The position numbers and the translations under genes are program-made. From Alkalinema sp. FACHB-956 (GTDB lineage Bacteria; Cyanobacteriota; Cyanobacteriia; Leptolyngbyales; Leptolyngbyaceae): a stretch of DNA of 64,000 bases. The stretch covers positions 34,521 to 98,520 of the forward strand of contig NZ_JACJRC010000021.1 of NCBI RefSeq assembly GCF_014697025.1, written 5' to 3'. Shown piece by piece: positions 1 to 8,429 of the stretch; positions within the stretch are counted from its first letter, which is position 1; every line of letters starts with the position of its first letter. The notes under the pieces are model-generated. The model was not told where the DNA came from. It worked only from the letters and a program-made list of their open reading frames with translations, and ran no database searches.

Positions 1-981
1 CAATTTGCAGCAGCCCTGGGCGATCGCACCATTCTGAATCAGTTGGATACGCTCACGGGTAAGGAGTCTGTCACTTACCAAGGCATGGCGATTGGGTTAT
101 CGGCTAACCGCCAAGGCTTAGTGGCTGATGTTGCTCTCGTCCCCACCCAGCCCAGCGATCGCACAGAAGTTGCTACCTTGTCCCAACCGATCGCGGCCCT
201 CCAGTACTTACCCACCAATAGCCAGTTCATTGCAGCTGGAACTCAGCTTCAGGCCACTTGGCAGGGCATTCTTGCAGGAACGAAAGGGTATGCTAAACTT
301 TCCGATTGGATCCAAAAGCCGATTCAATCCCTAGAATCCCGCTGGCATCTGACACTGACCAATGACATCCTCAACTGGGTCAAGGGGGAATATGCCTTTG
401 CCCTTCTCCCCAACAAAACCGCTAAAGCCGCTCAGCCCGATTGGATTTTGATGGTCGATCGGAGTGACGAGACAGCCCTACAGCAGGGAATTCAGCACCT
501 TAATGAGCTAGCTAAACAGCAGGGTCTGACCCCAGGAAAAATCCAGCTGGGGCAGCGGACTGTGGATGCTTGGACTCAGTTAGCATCGACGCCCACCATT
601 CCAGCCGATCGTGGGTCTAGCTCGACCGATCTCACCCTCACCGAGCGTAACTTACAAGTCCAGGTGGCTGGGGTACACACCGCGATCGATCACTATGAAG
701 TCTTTGCCCCTTCGATCGAAATCCTAGACACCGTTCTTCAAAACAATTCATCCGCTTCCACGGTTACCAGTCGCTTCAAAGGACTGAATACACCCAACAA
801 CGGCTATTTGCAGGTTAGCTGGCCGACCCTACAAGCCCAATTGGAGCAAGACTTACCAGGATTTAAGCTGCTGGAGTTGACAGCCCAGCCACTCCTAGGG
901 AACCTGCAAGCACTGAAGCTCAGCGGTTACGGTCAGCAAGAGGGCATTACCACCGGGGGGCTACTTTTAGAATTCCGCTAG
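1..981 (+). CDS. DUF3352 domain protein, C-terminal part (5' truncated by window)
   Basis: The reading frame is already open at position 1, so the ATG at 43 is internal and the true N-terminus lies outside the window. The visible 326 residues are soluble-looking, rich in Gln, Thr and Leu, without a membrane segment or catalytic motif that I can name. The pattern (stretches such as QYLPTNSQFIAAG, WVKGEYAFALLP, a glycine-containing C-terminus) fits the cyanobacterial DUF3352 family, whose members usually carry an N-terminal membrane anchor; that part would be upstream. Function is unknown. The family call rests on recall of the family pattern, not on a search. Confidence 0.6.
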   Translation, partial: QFAAALGDRTILNQLDTLTGKESVTYQGMAIGLSANRQGLVADVALVPTQPSDRTEVATLSQPIAALQYLPTNSQFIAAGTQLQATWQGILAGTKGYAKLSDWIQKPIQSLESRWHLTLTNDILNWVKGEYAFALLPNKTAKAAQPDWILMVDRSDETALQQGIQHLNELAKQQGLTPGKIQLGQRTVDAWTQLASTPTIPADRGSSSTDLTLTERNLQVQVAGVHTAIDHYEVFAPSIEILDTVLQNNSSASTVTSRFKGLNTPNNGYLQVSWPTLQAQLEQDLPGFKLLELTAQPLLGNLQALKLSGYGQQEGITTGGLLLEFR

Positions 982-1081
982 AATTCCGCAATCCGTGATT
1001 GATCCGAATAATTGCGAATAATTGATACCCCCGCGATCGCAGGAATTCTTGGGCCAAGAAGCTTGCGATCGCAATGATTTT

Positions 1082-1750
1082 TTAGGCCAACGACTCCAAG
1101 CGTTGCTGTGCTAAGCAAGCCGCTTCAACCACACTGGGGTTACTGTCTTTTGCTAAATATTTCAACGCGGATAAACTTTTTTCTGTCGGCAGATTACCGA
1201 GTGCTTCTGCCAGCCGTTGCCGCACCAACCAGTCCTCCGCTTGGGCAAACCGCAGAATTTCATCCACCGCATCAATGGCTCGAATTTCCCCGAGGGCTGC
1301 GATCGCGGCCTGGTGTAGGACAACTTCTGGGCTGTCCAAAGCCTTTACCAACACATCCCTAGCTCGAGGATCCTTGAGATTGCCCAATGCCACTGCTGCA
1401 CTAAATCGAACCAGCCATTGCGTATCTTCATAGAAGGCTCGAACCAAAGGTTCAAAGGCTCGGACATCTTCAAGATACCCGAGCGCACCCGCCGCATCGG
1501 CTCTGACGCCATAGTCTGCTTCTGTTTGCAAGACTTCTACCAAAATGGGCAGGCATTCATCCGTCGGCTTCAGCCCCAGAGAAAACACCGCCATCGATCG
1601 CACCTGCTGGTTTTCGTCATGCAATACCTTTTTAATTAAAGGAACCGCATCCTCAGGAGGCACCTCTCTTAGCGCAGCCAGTGCTAATTTTCGATCTTTG
1701 ACACTGGGACTTTCTAACCGACTAGAAATCTGCTCGAGAGAAAAAAGCAT
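1082..1750 (-). CDS. HEAT-repeat (PBS lyase-like) protein
   Basis: A 222-residue protein made almost wholly of about six HEAT-like repeats of roughly 31 residues, recognisable by recurring AA.ALG and VR..AA.ALG.L motifs (for example near residues 85-92, 118-124 and 150-153). This repeat type is shared by phycobilisome lyase subunits (CpcE/CpcF/NblB-like) and by many scaffold proteins. No phycobiliprotein gene is nearby, so a lyase role is not supported; a protein-protein scaffold is the safer reading. The start is ATG at 1750, with a GGTAGGT sequence a few bases upstream. Confidence 0.75.
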   Translation of the reverse strand: MLFSLEQISSRLESPSVKDRKLALAALREVPPEDAVPLIKKVLHDENQQVRSMAVFSLGLKPTDECLPILVEVLQTEADYGVRADAAGALGYLEDVRAFEPLVRAFYEDTQWLVRFSAAVALGNLKDPRARDVLVKALDSPEVVLHQAAIAALGEIRAIDAVDEILRFAQAEDWLVRQRLAEALGNLPTEKSLSALKYLAKDSNPSVVEAACLAQQRLESLA

Positions 1751-1901
1751 ACACAGACCTACCTGAGGAACGATTCCTCAATTGTAGGAGCAATTTTTCG
1801 GAACTTTGCTGCCAAGGGCTAGGGCCACTAGCCGATACCTATCGGGGCAACTGGCTGATCGGGGCAACTGGGTGTGGAGGATACGACTGATGTTGAGGAC
1901 A

Positions 1902-2105
1902 TTACTGCCCCGCCCGCCGAACTTTCTCCAAAAATTCTGGATAGTTATCTAAATCCGCTGGGGAAGTCAATGCTGAACATTCCACCCATCCTGGTTCGGC
2001 ACTGATTTTTTGAATGTAAGCGCTCATGGCAGCCGCATCGTTGCGGTGGGCCAATAAGTAGGATTTCAACGCAGCACGACTCATGGTGGTGAAATTAGGC
2101 TTCAT
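1902..2105 (-). CDS. DUF6887 family small protein
   Basis: Sixty-seven residues starting MKPNFTTMSRAAL, with the form of the cyanobacterial DUF6887 family. The start at 2105 is preferred over the in-frame ATG at 2120. A GGAGA Shine-Dalgarno (2114-2118) sits 8 nt before 2105 and overlaps the upstream ATG, and homologues I recall begin at the MKPNF position. The start overlaps the stop of the upstream DUF6888 gene in an ATGA arrangement, so the two are probably translationally coupled. Function is unknown. The protein is soluble, with no signal peptide or membrane segment. A two-gene toxin-antitoxin-like role is only a suggestion from the small size and coupling. Confidence 0.65.
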   Translation of the reverse strand: MKPNFTTMSRAALKSYLLAHRNDAAAMSAYIQKISAEPGWVECSALTSPADLDNYPEFLEKVRRAGQ

Positions 2106-2302
2106 TTCTGAAATCTCCATCGACCATCTGGATAGATTAGAATTTCTGTCTCATCCCCTGCCAGGATGAAAATATTGCCGGACGTTTCGTCAAAACAGAC
2201 TAACCCGATCGAACGATACATCAACGTTAACCGCTGACACAGATCAAAGCAAGTCTTGAGTTGAGCATTGGTAGGAATAGGAGAACCTCCCAAGGACACC
2301 AA
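2102..2302 (-). CDS. DUF6888 family small protein
   Basis: A small protein of up to 66 residues with the DUF6888 pattern: a helical N-terminal half (QLKTCFDLCQRLTLMY) and a beta-rich end (NIFILAGDETEILIYPDGRWRF). It is the first gene of a coupled pair with DUF6887, sharing the ATGA at 2102-2105. The start is unclear. TTG (2302), GTG (2299) and TTG (2293) are in frame but have no ribosome site. A good GGGAGG (2286-2291) lies 7 nt before an ATT codon at 2278, just where homologues I recall begin (IPTNAQL). An AUU start is therefore possible. Function is unknown. Confidence 0.6.
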   Translation of the reverse strand: MVSLGGSPIPTNAQLKTCFDLCQRLTLMYRSIGLVCFDETSGNIFILAGDETEILIYPDGRWRFQK

Positions 2303-2458
2303 CTGCCAGTTTACCTGCGATAGAAAGTTTTGTAAGGGAAAGTTTTGCTTGGGGGAAATTGCCGAAATCTTCAGTTTTCATGGTGAAATTGATAGTTGAA
2401 TCTCACCAATGGGGCCATTGATCTCTCAATTGATGACTTCCTCGTATCTATTAGGACT

Positions 2459-3286
2459 ATGACAATCACCGATTTTTTGAGCAATGATGGCGTGAGCCAG
2501 TGGAGTTGGCAAATTCTGCCCAAATTCCTAGGGGCGATCGTCATCCTACTCTGCACCAACTGGATTGGGACCTTGAGTGTTTCCATCAGTAAACGATTGC
2601 TCAATCGGATTGAACCGACCTTACAACGCTTCCTGTTGCAAGTCCTGAAAATCCTGATCTGGGTGGTGGGTAGTATTGCTGCGCTGAATACGATCGGGAT
2701 TGAAACGACGACGCTAGTTGCAATTGTTGGGGCCGCAGGGTTAGCCGTGGGATTGGCACTGCAAAATAGCCTTTCCCACTTGGCCGCGGGCATTATGTTA
2801 ATTAGCTTTCGCCACTTTGAAGTGGGAGACACGATCGAAGGAGGGGGCGTCTCCGGTGCAGTCGATAGTATTGGCCTCTTTTCCACCACGATTGTCACCG
2901 GGGATAATGTCCGGATTACGATTCCCAATAGTCAACTGTTCAGCGGAACCTTAAAAAATCAAACGGTGCTGGGAACCCGGCGCGTGGATATTCGCATTCC
3001 CATTGGTGATCGCCCGCTTCAACCTACGTTGCAGGATCTCCTCGCGATCGCAGAACACCATCCCAAAGTCCTGACCCACCCGAAACCCATTGCCCAAGTC
3101 ACTGTAATTGGTACACACTCCACTACCATCAGCCTCAAGCCTTGGTGCCAATCCAGTGACTACGATCAAGTTCGGGCGGATATTCTGTACAGTGTGAAAC
3201 GGCATCTTGAGCAATCCCAGACTCAATACCCCACTGTCGAGTCCACGATCGACCCGTCCTCCGATGCTTCCTCGATGAATGCTTGA
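2459..3286 (+). CDS. Small-conductance mechanosensitive channel (MscS family)
   Basis: A 275-residue MscS-type channel that would release solutes from the cytoplasm upon osmotic downshock. Three membrane segments are visible: about residues 20-40 (ILPKFLGAIVILLCTNWIG), 60-80 (FLLQVLKILIWVVGSIAAL) and the pore helix around 85-110, with the Gly/Ala-rich packing face of TM3 (VGAAGLAVGLALQ). The beta domain follows (HFEVGDTIEGGGVSG, then the conserved IPNSQL) with a short C-terminal alpha/beta end. The start is ATG 2459, with AGGA just upstream; a TTG at 2396 would add 21 residues without a better site. It converges on the cyclic-nucleotide-binding gene. Confidence 0.85.
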   Translation: MTITDFLSNDGVSQWSWQILPKFLGAIVILLCTNWIGTLSVSISKRLLNRIEPTLQRFLLQVLKILIWVVGSIAALNTIGIETTTLVAIVGAAGLAVGLALQNSLSHLAAGIMLISFRHFEVGDTIEGGGVSGAVDSIGLFSTTIVTGDNVRITIPNSQLFSGTLKNQTVLGTRRVDIRIPIGDRPLQPTLQDLLAIAEHHPKVLTHPKPIAQVTVIGTHSTTISLKPWCQSSDYDQVRADILYSVKRHLEQSQTQYPTVESTIDPSSDASSMNA

Positions 3287-3361
3287 GTCCATTAATTCGA
3301 CCCGTATTACACCCCAGGTCACGGCCCACCGGTGTATAAGTTCTTACCCGTCAGCCGTCAC

Positions 3362-3859
3362 CTAAGGGCGTTTGACTCGCGCAGTGGCTTCCCGCGTTGT
3401 CACCTTGGGAGCCGCGCCATTACTTTGCCCCCGTAATTCATTGATTTCCTGGTTGAGCTTACGGATCCGGCCAGAGAGGATACGGATTAAGTTGAGGGCA
3501 ATTCCCGGCGTTTCATCGATCGCGGAGTAAAGTTGCTGCTGGGTAAGTTCTAAACACACACATCTTTCTAGGGCCGTAACCGAAGCCGATCGCGACTCAG
3601 AATCAAAAAGGGCCATTTCACCAAAAAATTCTTCTCGCCCTAGGCGTTTGAGTTCTTGATCACCAATATGAACTTTGACTTGTCCAGAGGCAATGATAAA
3701 CATTGAACTGCCTTCTTCACCCTGGCGAATAATTGGCTGTTTGGCTTCAAACACTTCTTCTTCCATAACGGGGACGAGGCGGATCAAAAAATCCTCCCGC
3801 AGTTCCTCAAAAATAGGAACGCCTCGCACCAGTAATAGTCGGTCAAACAAATTCAGCAT
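3362..3859 (-). CDS. Cyclic nucleotide-binding domain protein (Crp/cNMP fold, no DNA-binding domain)
   Basis: A 165-residue protein that is mostly one cNMP-binding beta barrel (about residues 12-130). Its glycine hairpins are visible (IRQGEEGSSMFIIASGQVKV), as is the phosphate-binding cassette region (FFGEMALFDSESRSASVTAL), where E and the R/S pair would contact the cyclic nucleotide. After the barrel comes a short helix (LNLIRILSGRIRKLNQEI) and a basic tail, with no helix-turn-helix, so it is not a transcription factor. It lies downstream of, and on the same strand as, the transporter-HEAT gene at 4073-7243. The pairing suggests a regulatory partner, which is inference. Confidence 0.8.
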   Translation of the reverse strand: MLNLFDRLLLVRGVPIFEELREDFLIRLVPVMEEEVFEAKQPIIRQGEEGSSMFIIASGQVKVHIGDQELKRLGREEFFGEMALFDSESRSASVTALERCVCLELTQQQLYSAIDETPGIALNLIRILSGRIRKLNQEINELRGQSNGAAPKVTTREATARVKRP

Positions 3860-4020
3860 GTTGCTGGAAGATCAAGAGCCTGAAGATTAATCGCCTTGTT
3901 ACTGAGTATGCCCTAAAAACCTAATTAAGGCGTCACTAAGAATATTCTACGGATAGCGGCTGCAATAGCAACCAACCAGTGGTTTAACCTACAAAAGTTT
4001 GTAATCGGCACCATCCTCCC

Positions 4021-4076
4021 AGGCTTCGAGTCTCTCAGGCTTAGAGTCTCCCAGGCTTAGAGTCTCCCAGGCTTAC
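4021..4076. repeat. 16-bp tandem repeat, 3.5 copies
   Basis: Three full copies and a half copy of a 16-bp unit (AGGCTTAGAGTCTCCC) stand head to tail, the first copy with two changes. The array lies immediately downstream of the transporter-HEAT gene and runs into its stop codon. Confidence 0.85.
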
Positions 4077-7000
4077 ATGGGGCCTAGAATTGCGGTGTTA
4101 GGCATATCATCATCATCGGATCCAGAGGCCAGGGGACTAGACGATTGGGGCCCTAGCTGCTGAAGTTGATCGCGAATGTGGAACCGCAAAATCGGTTCAG
4201 GATCATTCTTCATGCGTGGCAACACATTCATGTAGGCCGCTGGGTACATCGACTGTAAGTAAGCCAATACTGCTTCTCTCAAAAAGCCACTGGAACTCCG
4301 GAGTCCACCCAAGACATGATGGCGCTCTAGGGACCACTGCTCCGCCCGAGCCAAGTGAAACCCGCAGGCTAAGACCCAGTCCGACAAAAAGTGTCTGAGA
4401 TCCATGAGATGAATTAACCGATCGCTTGGTTCCATCGGTTGATAGGTAATCAAGCTACTTAAGCTTTGCAGTTGTTCTTGGAGTTCTAACTGTTCTTGAC
4501 GGCTGAGGCGATGGCTAGTGCGCCGTAATTTCATCCCAGGGGTACTCCGGCCCGACTGAGCCCGAGGAATGCGTTCCAAAATGGTGAGGAAAGCCCGTTT
4601 TTGTGGAATGTCTAGCTTGTTGTCTAGAATTTCCAGACCTTGAGCCACGTTATCGGATGAGCCTGACTTGAGGTTGAAGGCGGCGGCTTGAATCGCGTCG
4701 GGTTCATAGAGGAATTGCATCAACATAAACAGGCGATCGACGCAGTCTAGCTGAATGGTGCGCAAGGCCCGCCGCAGCATTTCTTCGCAGGAACGGTGGG
4801 TAATTTGCCCAGACAGATCGAGAATCGCAGCGCTGGTTTGACCAATCAGCATTAGTTCCTGTTCGATCAGCATTTCAATTCCCGATCGCCCCAGCTTTTC
4901 TGCCGTTACTTCAATGCCCTCGTCCTTCGGCACCTTGATCAACGATCGTAGGATATGGGCTCGATCTTCCCCCCAACTGGTTGTTAGCCGATCCACCATA
5001 AAATCGAGGGCTTCGGTGGTGCTAATTTGCCCAATCACCATCCAAGCTGAACTGCGTACCGATTCGGGTTGCCGCCAATCGGTCACCAACAGTTGCAACT
5101 TGGGCAAGGACTCATTTTCCAAGTAAGTCAGGGCTTGCATGGCCACATGACGAGTTTCGGGGTCGTATAACCCGTCCACGAGAGCCGGGTAGCCCTTTTC
5201 GTAATGGGTCATGGAAATTGCTTCCAGCACCGATCGCCGCACAGAGATCGATGTTTCTTTCTTAACAATTTCACTCACGTAGATTTGCAAAGCTTGCAAA
5301 TACTTAAGATGACGAATGGCATGGCACCCTTCCGATCGCTCCTGTTCCTGGGCGTGGGTCAACATCAGCCGCAGCACATTGGTTGCCTCGGCTTTCTGCT
5401 GGGGATTCCCCAATTCCACCATCAAGGCCGCAGCCGTGCCACGAATTGCCGGTGGGGACTGGGGTCGGATAAAAATACTCAGTTCTTTCAGGTCAGCATG
5501 GGGATCGGTCAAAAATACATAGCGCAGTGCCGCCGCGACGACCTCGGGGGGTGCCGAAAAATTGATTAATCGGCGGGCAGACACAATATGCTCAGGACTG
5601 GCATGATCCACCATAAATTCCAGTACCCGGCACTGGGCTTCGGGGGGGAATGACAGCAACATCGGAGCGAGAATCTCCGTTGCATTACGGGGATCAATTT
5701 GGAATAAGAGTTCAATACAAGCAAGTCGAGAATCTTCAAGGCCGGGTTTGCTGAGAGCTTCGATCGCAGCCCGTTTGAGTTCTTTAATCGTAGCGGGATT
5801 GGAACTCATGCCCAGTTGATCCTGACGGGCACTCAGAACCAAGATTTTGACGTAATCCCGTTGAATCAACCAGATATTGATCAGCCAAGCTGCTGCTAGC
5901 AGAATCATGCCACCGAAAAGCAGACTGCGCCAGTTGTCTGCCCCGAGGCTCTTCTGCCATCCTAGCCCCACCGAAGCCAAGAGTAATCCCCCCGTCAATC
6001 CCGTGGCGATCGGTTCTGCTGAGCCACGAACGCTGGCTTGGATGGCATTACTCCAGCGGGCTGGAATGGGTTGGAATAGGACAGGACTCACACTGGCTAG
6101 CAGGGTGAAATGAATCAATTCATAGAAGAACTTGAGGACTACAATCATCCAAAAGATGATGACCGTCAGTTCGCCGAATTGGGGCAGGTAGGGAAACAGG
6201 GCGATCGTGCTGCCAAACGCCAACACCAGAATGGGCAACAGTCCTGATGTTGCAAAAATGCCGAGGGTTTCTAAAATGCGGGGAGACAACCCCCATTGCA
6301 TGATCAATTCCAAGATCCCCAAGACCCCTTGGAACAATCCTAAAAATCCTGCAATTCTTTCACTCCGAGTCACATTGGGCCCGACTGCTCCAAACCATTC
6401 CAACGGATTGGCCGTCAAGGATTCCAGTTGTTTAGAAAACTGGAAATCCACTAGCAGGAACATTGCTTCCGCTAGGACAAAGAACGCTAACAACAACCAG
6501 CGATAGTTCATAGACTGGCCGCGCAGTTGCTTAGTCGCTTCGGTATTGCTAGATTCTCGCCGGACGGAACTCCGGAAGTAGCGTTGCTGACGCTGGCTAA
6601 TGGAAAAGAGCAGCCCGGCTCCCGTCAGTATCATGCCGAAGGCAACCCAGATGACCCCCGATAGGCCCAAGCGGCTGAGAACGAGGGGCAGGGCAAATCC
6701 GCTGAGCACATCGGCCACTAGGACGCCGCTACTGATCAGGGGATAAGCACGTTTAATTTCTCGAATATTAAAAAGCTGATTAACCGTAATGGTGGTGTTA
6801 AGGTCGCTGAGAACATACAGCACCTGCTGCCACAATCGCATCAGCAGAACAGAGACGCGAAACACCGTGAACCCAGCGATCGCGATCCCCTCTGGGGCTT
6901 TAAACCCCATAACAAACAGGGGCAAAGGAGCCGCCATCAGTAATGCCACCAAGACAATCAGCCAACGCATGGCCACAAAGGATTGCAGCCAACCATAGAT

Positions 7001-7243
7001 GGATCCCAGAAAAATACTGATCAGGGTACTCGCCAAATAGATGACGGGTAAGTTATCAGCACTGAAGTGTTCTAGGAACATTGCGGAGGCCGTGGCTTCT
7101 AACCAAAGCACCCCGATCGAGGTTGCGGCATAGGACGCAAACATCAAAAACGTGCGTTCCCCTTCCCCCGGACGCAAATTAATCCATCGGAGAAATTTAT
7201 TGCCGAAATTATCTTTACTGGGTTCCTGGATTCCTGTGGTCAT
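4073..7243 (-). CDS. Membrane transporter domain (MFS / nucleotide-transporter-like) fused to HEAT repeats
   Basis: A 1056-residue two-part protein. The N-terminal ~460 residues hold about ten to twelve hydrophobic helices (for example GVLWLEATASAMFL, LIVLVALLMAAPLPLF, ILVLAFGSTIALFPYL, LLFGGMILLAAAWLINIWLI). They resemble the ATP:ADP-antiporter/Npt-like branch of the MFS fold found in cyanobacteria. The C-terminal ~500 residues are soluble and made of HEAT-like repeats (AAIEALSKPGLEDSRLACIELL, VRRSVLEAISM, VAMQALTYLENE). The substrate is unknown; nucleotide transport should not be assumed. The start is ATG 7243. A cNMP-binding protein is encoded 213 bp downstream on the same strand, past a tandem repeat. 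Confidence 0.75.
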   Translation of the reverse strand: MTTGIQEPSKDNFGNKFLRWINLRPGEGERTFLMFASYAATSIGVLWLEATASAMFLEHFSADNLPVIYLASTLISIFLGSIYGWLQSFVAMRWLIVLVALLMAAPLPLFVMGFKAPEGIAIAGFTVFRVSVLLMRLWQQVLYVLSDLNTTITVNQLFNIREIKRAYPLISSGVLVADVLSGFALPLVLSRLGLSGVIWVAFGMILTGAGLLFSISQRQQRYFRSSVRRESSNTEATKQLRGQSMNYRWLLLAFFVLAEAMFLLVDFQFSKQLESLTANPLEWFGAVGPNVTRSERIAGFLGLFQGVLGILELIMQWGLSPRILETLGIFATSGLLPILVLAFGSTIALFPYLPQFGELTVIIFWMIVVLKFFYELIHFTLLASVSPVLFQPIPARWSNAIQASVRGSAEPIATGLTGGLLLASVGLGWQKSLGADNWRSLLFGGMILLAAAWLINIWLIQRDYVKILVLSARQDQLGMSSNPATIKELKRAAIEALSKPGLEDSRLACIELLFQIDPRNATEILAPMLLSFPPEAQCRVLEFMVDHASPEHIVSARRLINFSAPPEVVAAALRYVFLTDPHADLKELSIFIRPQSPPAIRGTAAALMVELGNPQQKAEATNVLRLMLTHAQEQERSEGCHAIRHLKYLQALQIYVSEIVKKETSISVRRSVLEAISMTHYEKGYPALVDGLYDPETRHVAMQALTYLENESLPKLQLLVTDWRQPESVRSSAWMVIGQISTTEALDFMVDRLTTSWGEDRAHILRSLIKVPKDEGIEVTAEKLGRSGIEMLIEQELMLIGQTSAAILDLSGQITHRSCEEMLRRALRTIQLDCVDRLFMLMQFLYEPDAIQAAAFNLKSGSSDNVAQGLEILDNKLDIPQKRAFLTILERIPRAQSGRSTPGMKLRRTSHRLSRQEQLELQEQLQSLSSLITYQPMEPSDRLIHLMDLRHFLSDWVLACGFHLARAEQWSLERHHVLGGLRSSSGFLREAVLAYLQSMYPAAYMNVLPRMKNDPEPILRFHIRDQLQQLGPQSSSPLASGSDDDDMPNTAILGPM

Positions 7244-7401
7244 CTATGCGCTCTCGCGAAAAATGGGTGTGCGCATGCTGAAAAGGCTACTTTTAGTGTT
7301 CCCCGACGGCCTTCATTCTAAATACTGGTAGCCCTCTCTGCGAGAAAATTTATCTCTCGATCGAGCAGCTCCATTGTCAGCTAGAACTAGTCAGATAGAA
7401 C

Positions 7402-7444
7402 CTGTCAAATGAAACAGGTCAAATAGAAAAGGTCAAATAGAAAA
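7402..7444. repeat. 14-bp tandem repeat
   Basis: Two exact copies of a 14-bp unit (GGTCAAATAGAAAA at 7417-7430 and 7431-7444) are preceded by a degenerate copy. The array lies in the gap between infC and the transporter-HEAT gene, next to the infC terminator. Confidence 0.7.
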
Positions 7445-7478
7445 GCAAAAAAGAAGACACCCCATCAAGATGTCTTCT
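7440..7478 (-). terminator. Rho-independent terminator of infC
   Basis: On the minus strand, an 8-bp perfect stem (arms 7452-7459 and 7471-7478, 11-nt loop) is followed by a T-rich run interrupted by GC (complement of 7440-7451). It lies 35 bp past the infC stop codon. Confidence 0.75.
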
Positions 7479-7512
7479 AGAAGTCACCGATCGCGACTGT
7501 CTCGATCGAGGT

Positions 7513-8058
7513 TTACTTTTTCGGAGCGAGGAGCATCATCATGTTTCGCCCTTCTTTTTTCGGCGCTTGTTGGACTTCAGCGATCTCTTGGAGATCTTGA
7601 GCCATGCGCTTCAAAAGGCTCTCTGCCAAATCACTATGTTGGATTTCTCGTCCACGGAACATGATGGTGGCCTTCACCTTATCTCCCGCTTTGAGGAACC
7701 GCTCTGCCTGACTGATGCGCACGTTATAGTCATGATCCTCAATCTTGTAGCGCATCTTGACTTCTTTAACGTCAACGGTATGCTGCTTTTTCTTGGCCTC
7801 TTTGGCTTTTTTCTCCTGCTCGAACTTGTGCTTACCGTAGTCAATGATTTTGCAGACAGGCGGATCCGCTTTGTCACTTACGAGGACTAGGTCAAGCTCT
7901 TTTTCATCAGCGAGCTGCTGCGCTTCCCTAGAGGTCATGATCCCCAACTGACCGCCGTCGCTATCCACCACCCGCACTTTGGGGAAGCGAATGCGCTCAT
8001 TAATCATGGGCAGATCACGGTTAAATCGTCTTTCTCTTTCTCTTTCCGTCACAGGCAC
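7513..8058 (-). CDS. infC: Translation initiation factor IF-3
   Basis: A 181-residue IF-3, which binds the 30S subunit, keeps subunits apart and checks the start codon. The N-domain carries the signature [17 protein letters not shown], a lysine-rich linker follows ([13 protein letters not shown]), and the C-domain has [18 protein letters not shown] and [13 protein letters not shown]. The length is normal. The start used here is GTG 8058, giving a short charged extension ([13 protein letters not shown]) before INERI. The next in-frame ATG, six codons before the RIRFP motif, would also make a functional protein. It has its own terminator at 7440-7478. Confidence 0.95.
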   Translation of the reverse strand: MPVTERERERRFNRDLPMINERIRFPKVRVVDSDGGQLGIMTSREAQQLADEKELDLVLVSDKADPPVCKIIDYGKHKFEQEKKAKEAKKKQHTVDVKEVKMRYKIEDHDYNVRISQAERFLKAGDKVKATIMFRGREIQHSDLAESLLKRMAQDLQEIAEVQQAPKKEGRNMMMLLAPKK

Positions 8059-8429
8059 CGTTGGTTAAAGTGGATTAGATAATTGAACAATTCAGTTTAC
8101 AAAACAACTTAGCCTTTCGGCTGCTAAAAGTATGCCCCAAATCGATCTCCTTAGGTCTACTTTGGATCTACTATATGTTGAACTTGTCCCGATCCAGCAC
8201 TGAAACTATTCAGGATTAGCAGGATCAAATTCAAAGTTCAGCAGTCTTCCACCAAACTCAAGGCTTGGTAAAACACTAAGGTTTGTAACCGTTATTCTAC
8301 TCACTTCATCTCCGATTCTTCCATTTCCTTAATTTAATTAACTGAATACCTGACATCATGGCTGCTCCGAATCTGGAGGGCAGGGGTATCCGGTATTCAG
8401 TCTGAGAAGCAACTTTGAGGGAGGCAACC
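8059..8429. other. Divergent intergenic region infC / alpha-beta hydrolase
   Basis: This 371-bp gap separates divergent genes, so both promoters must lie here. I see AT-rich stretches (8150-8175 and 8320-8345) but no clear -35/-10 pair, RNA gene or repeat. Confidence 0.5.

Noticed and set aside
2371..2928. 185-codon minus-strand frame
   Set aside because: Antisense to the MscS gene, whose membrane helices are clear on the plus strand.
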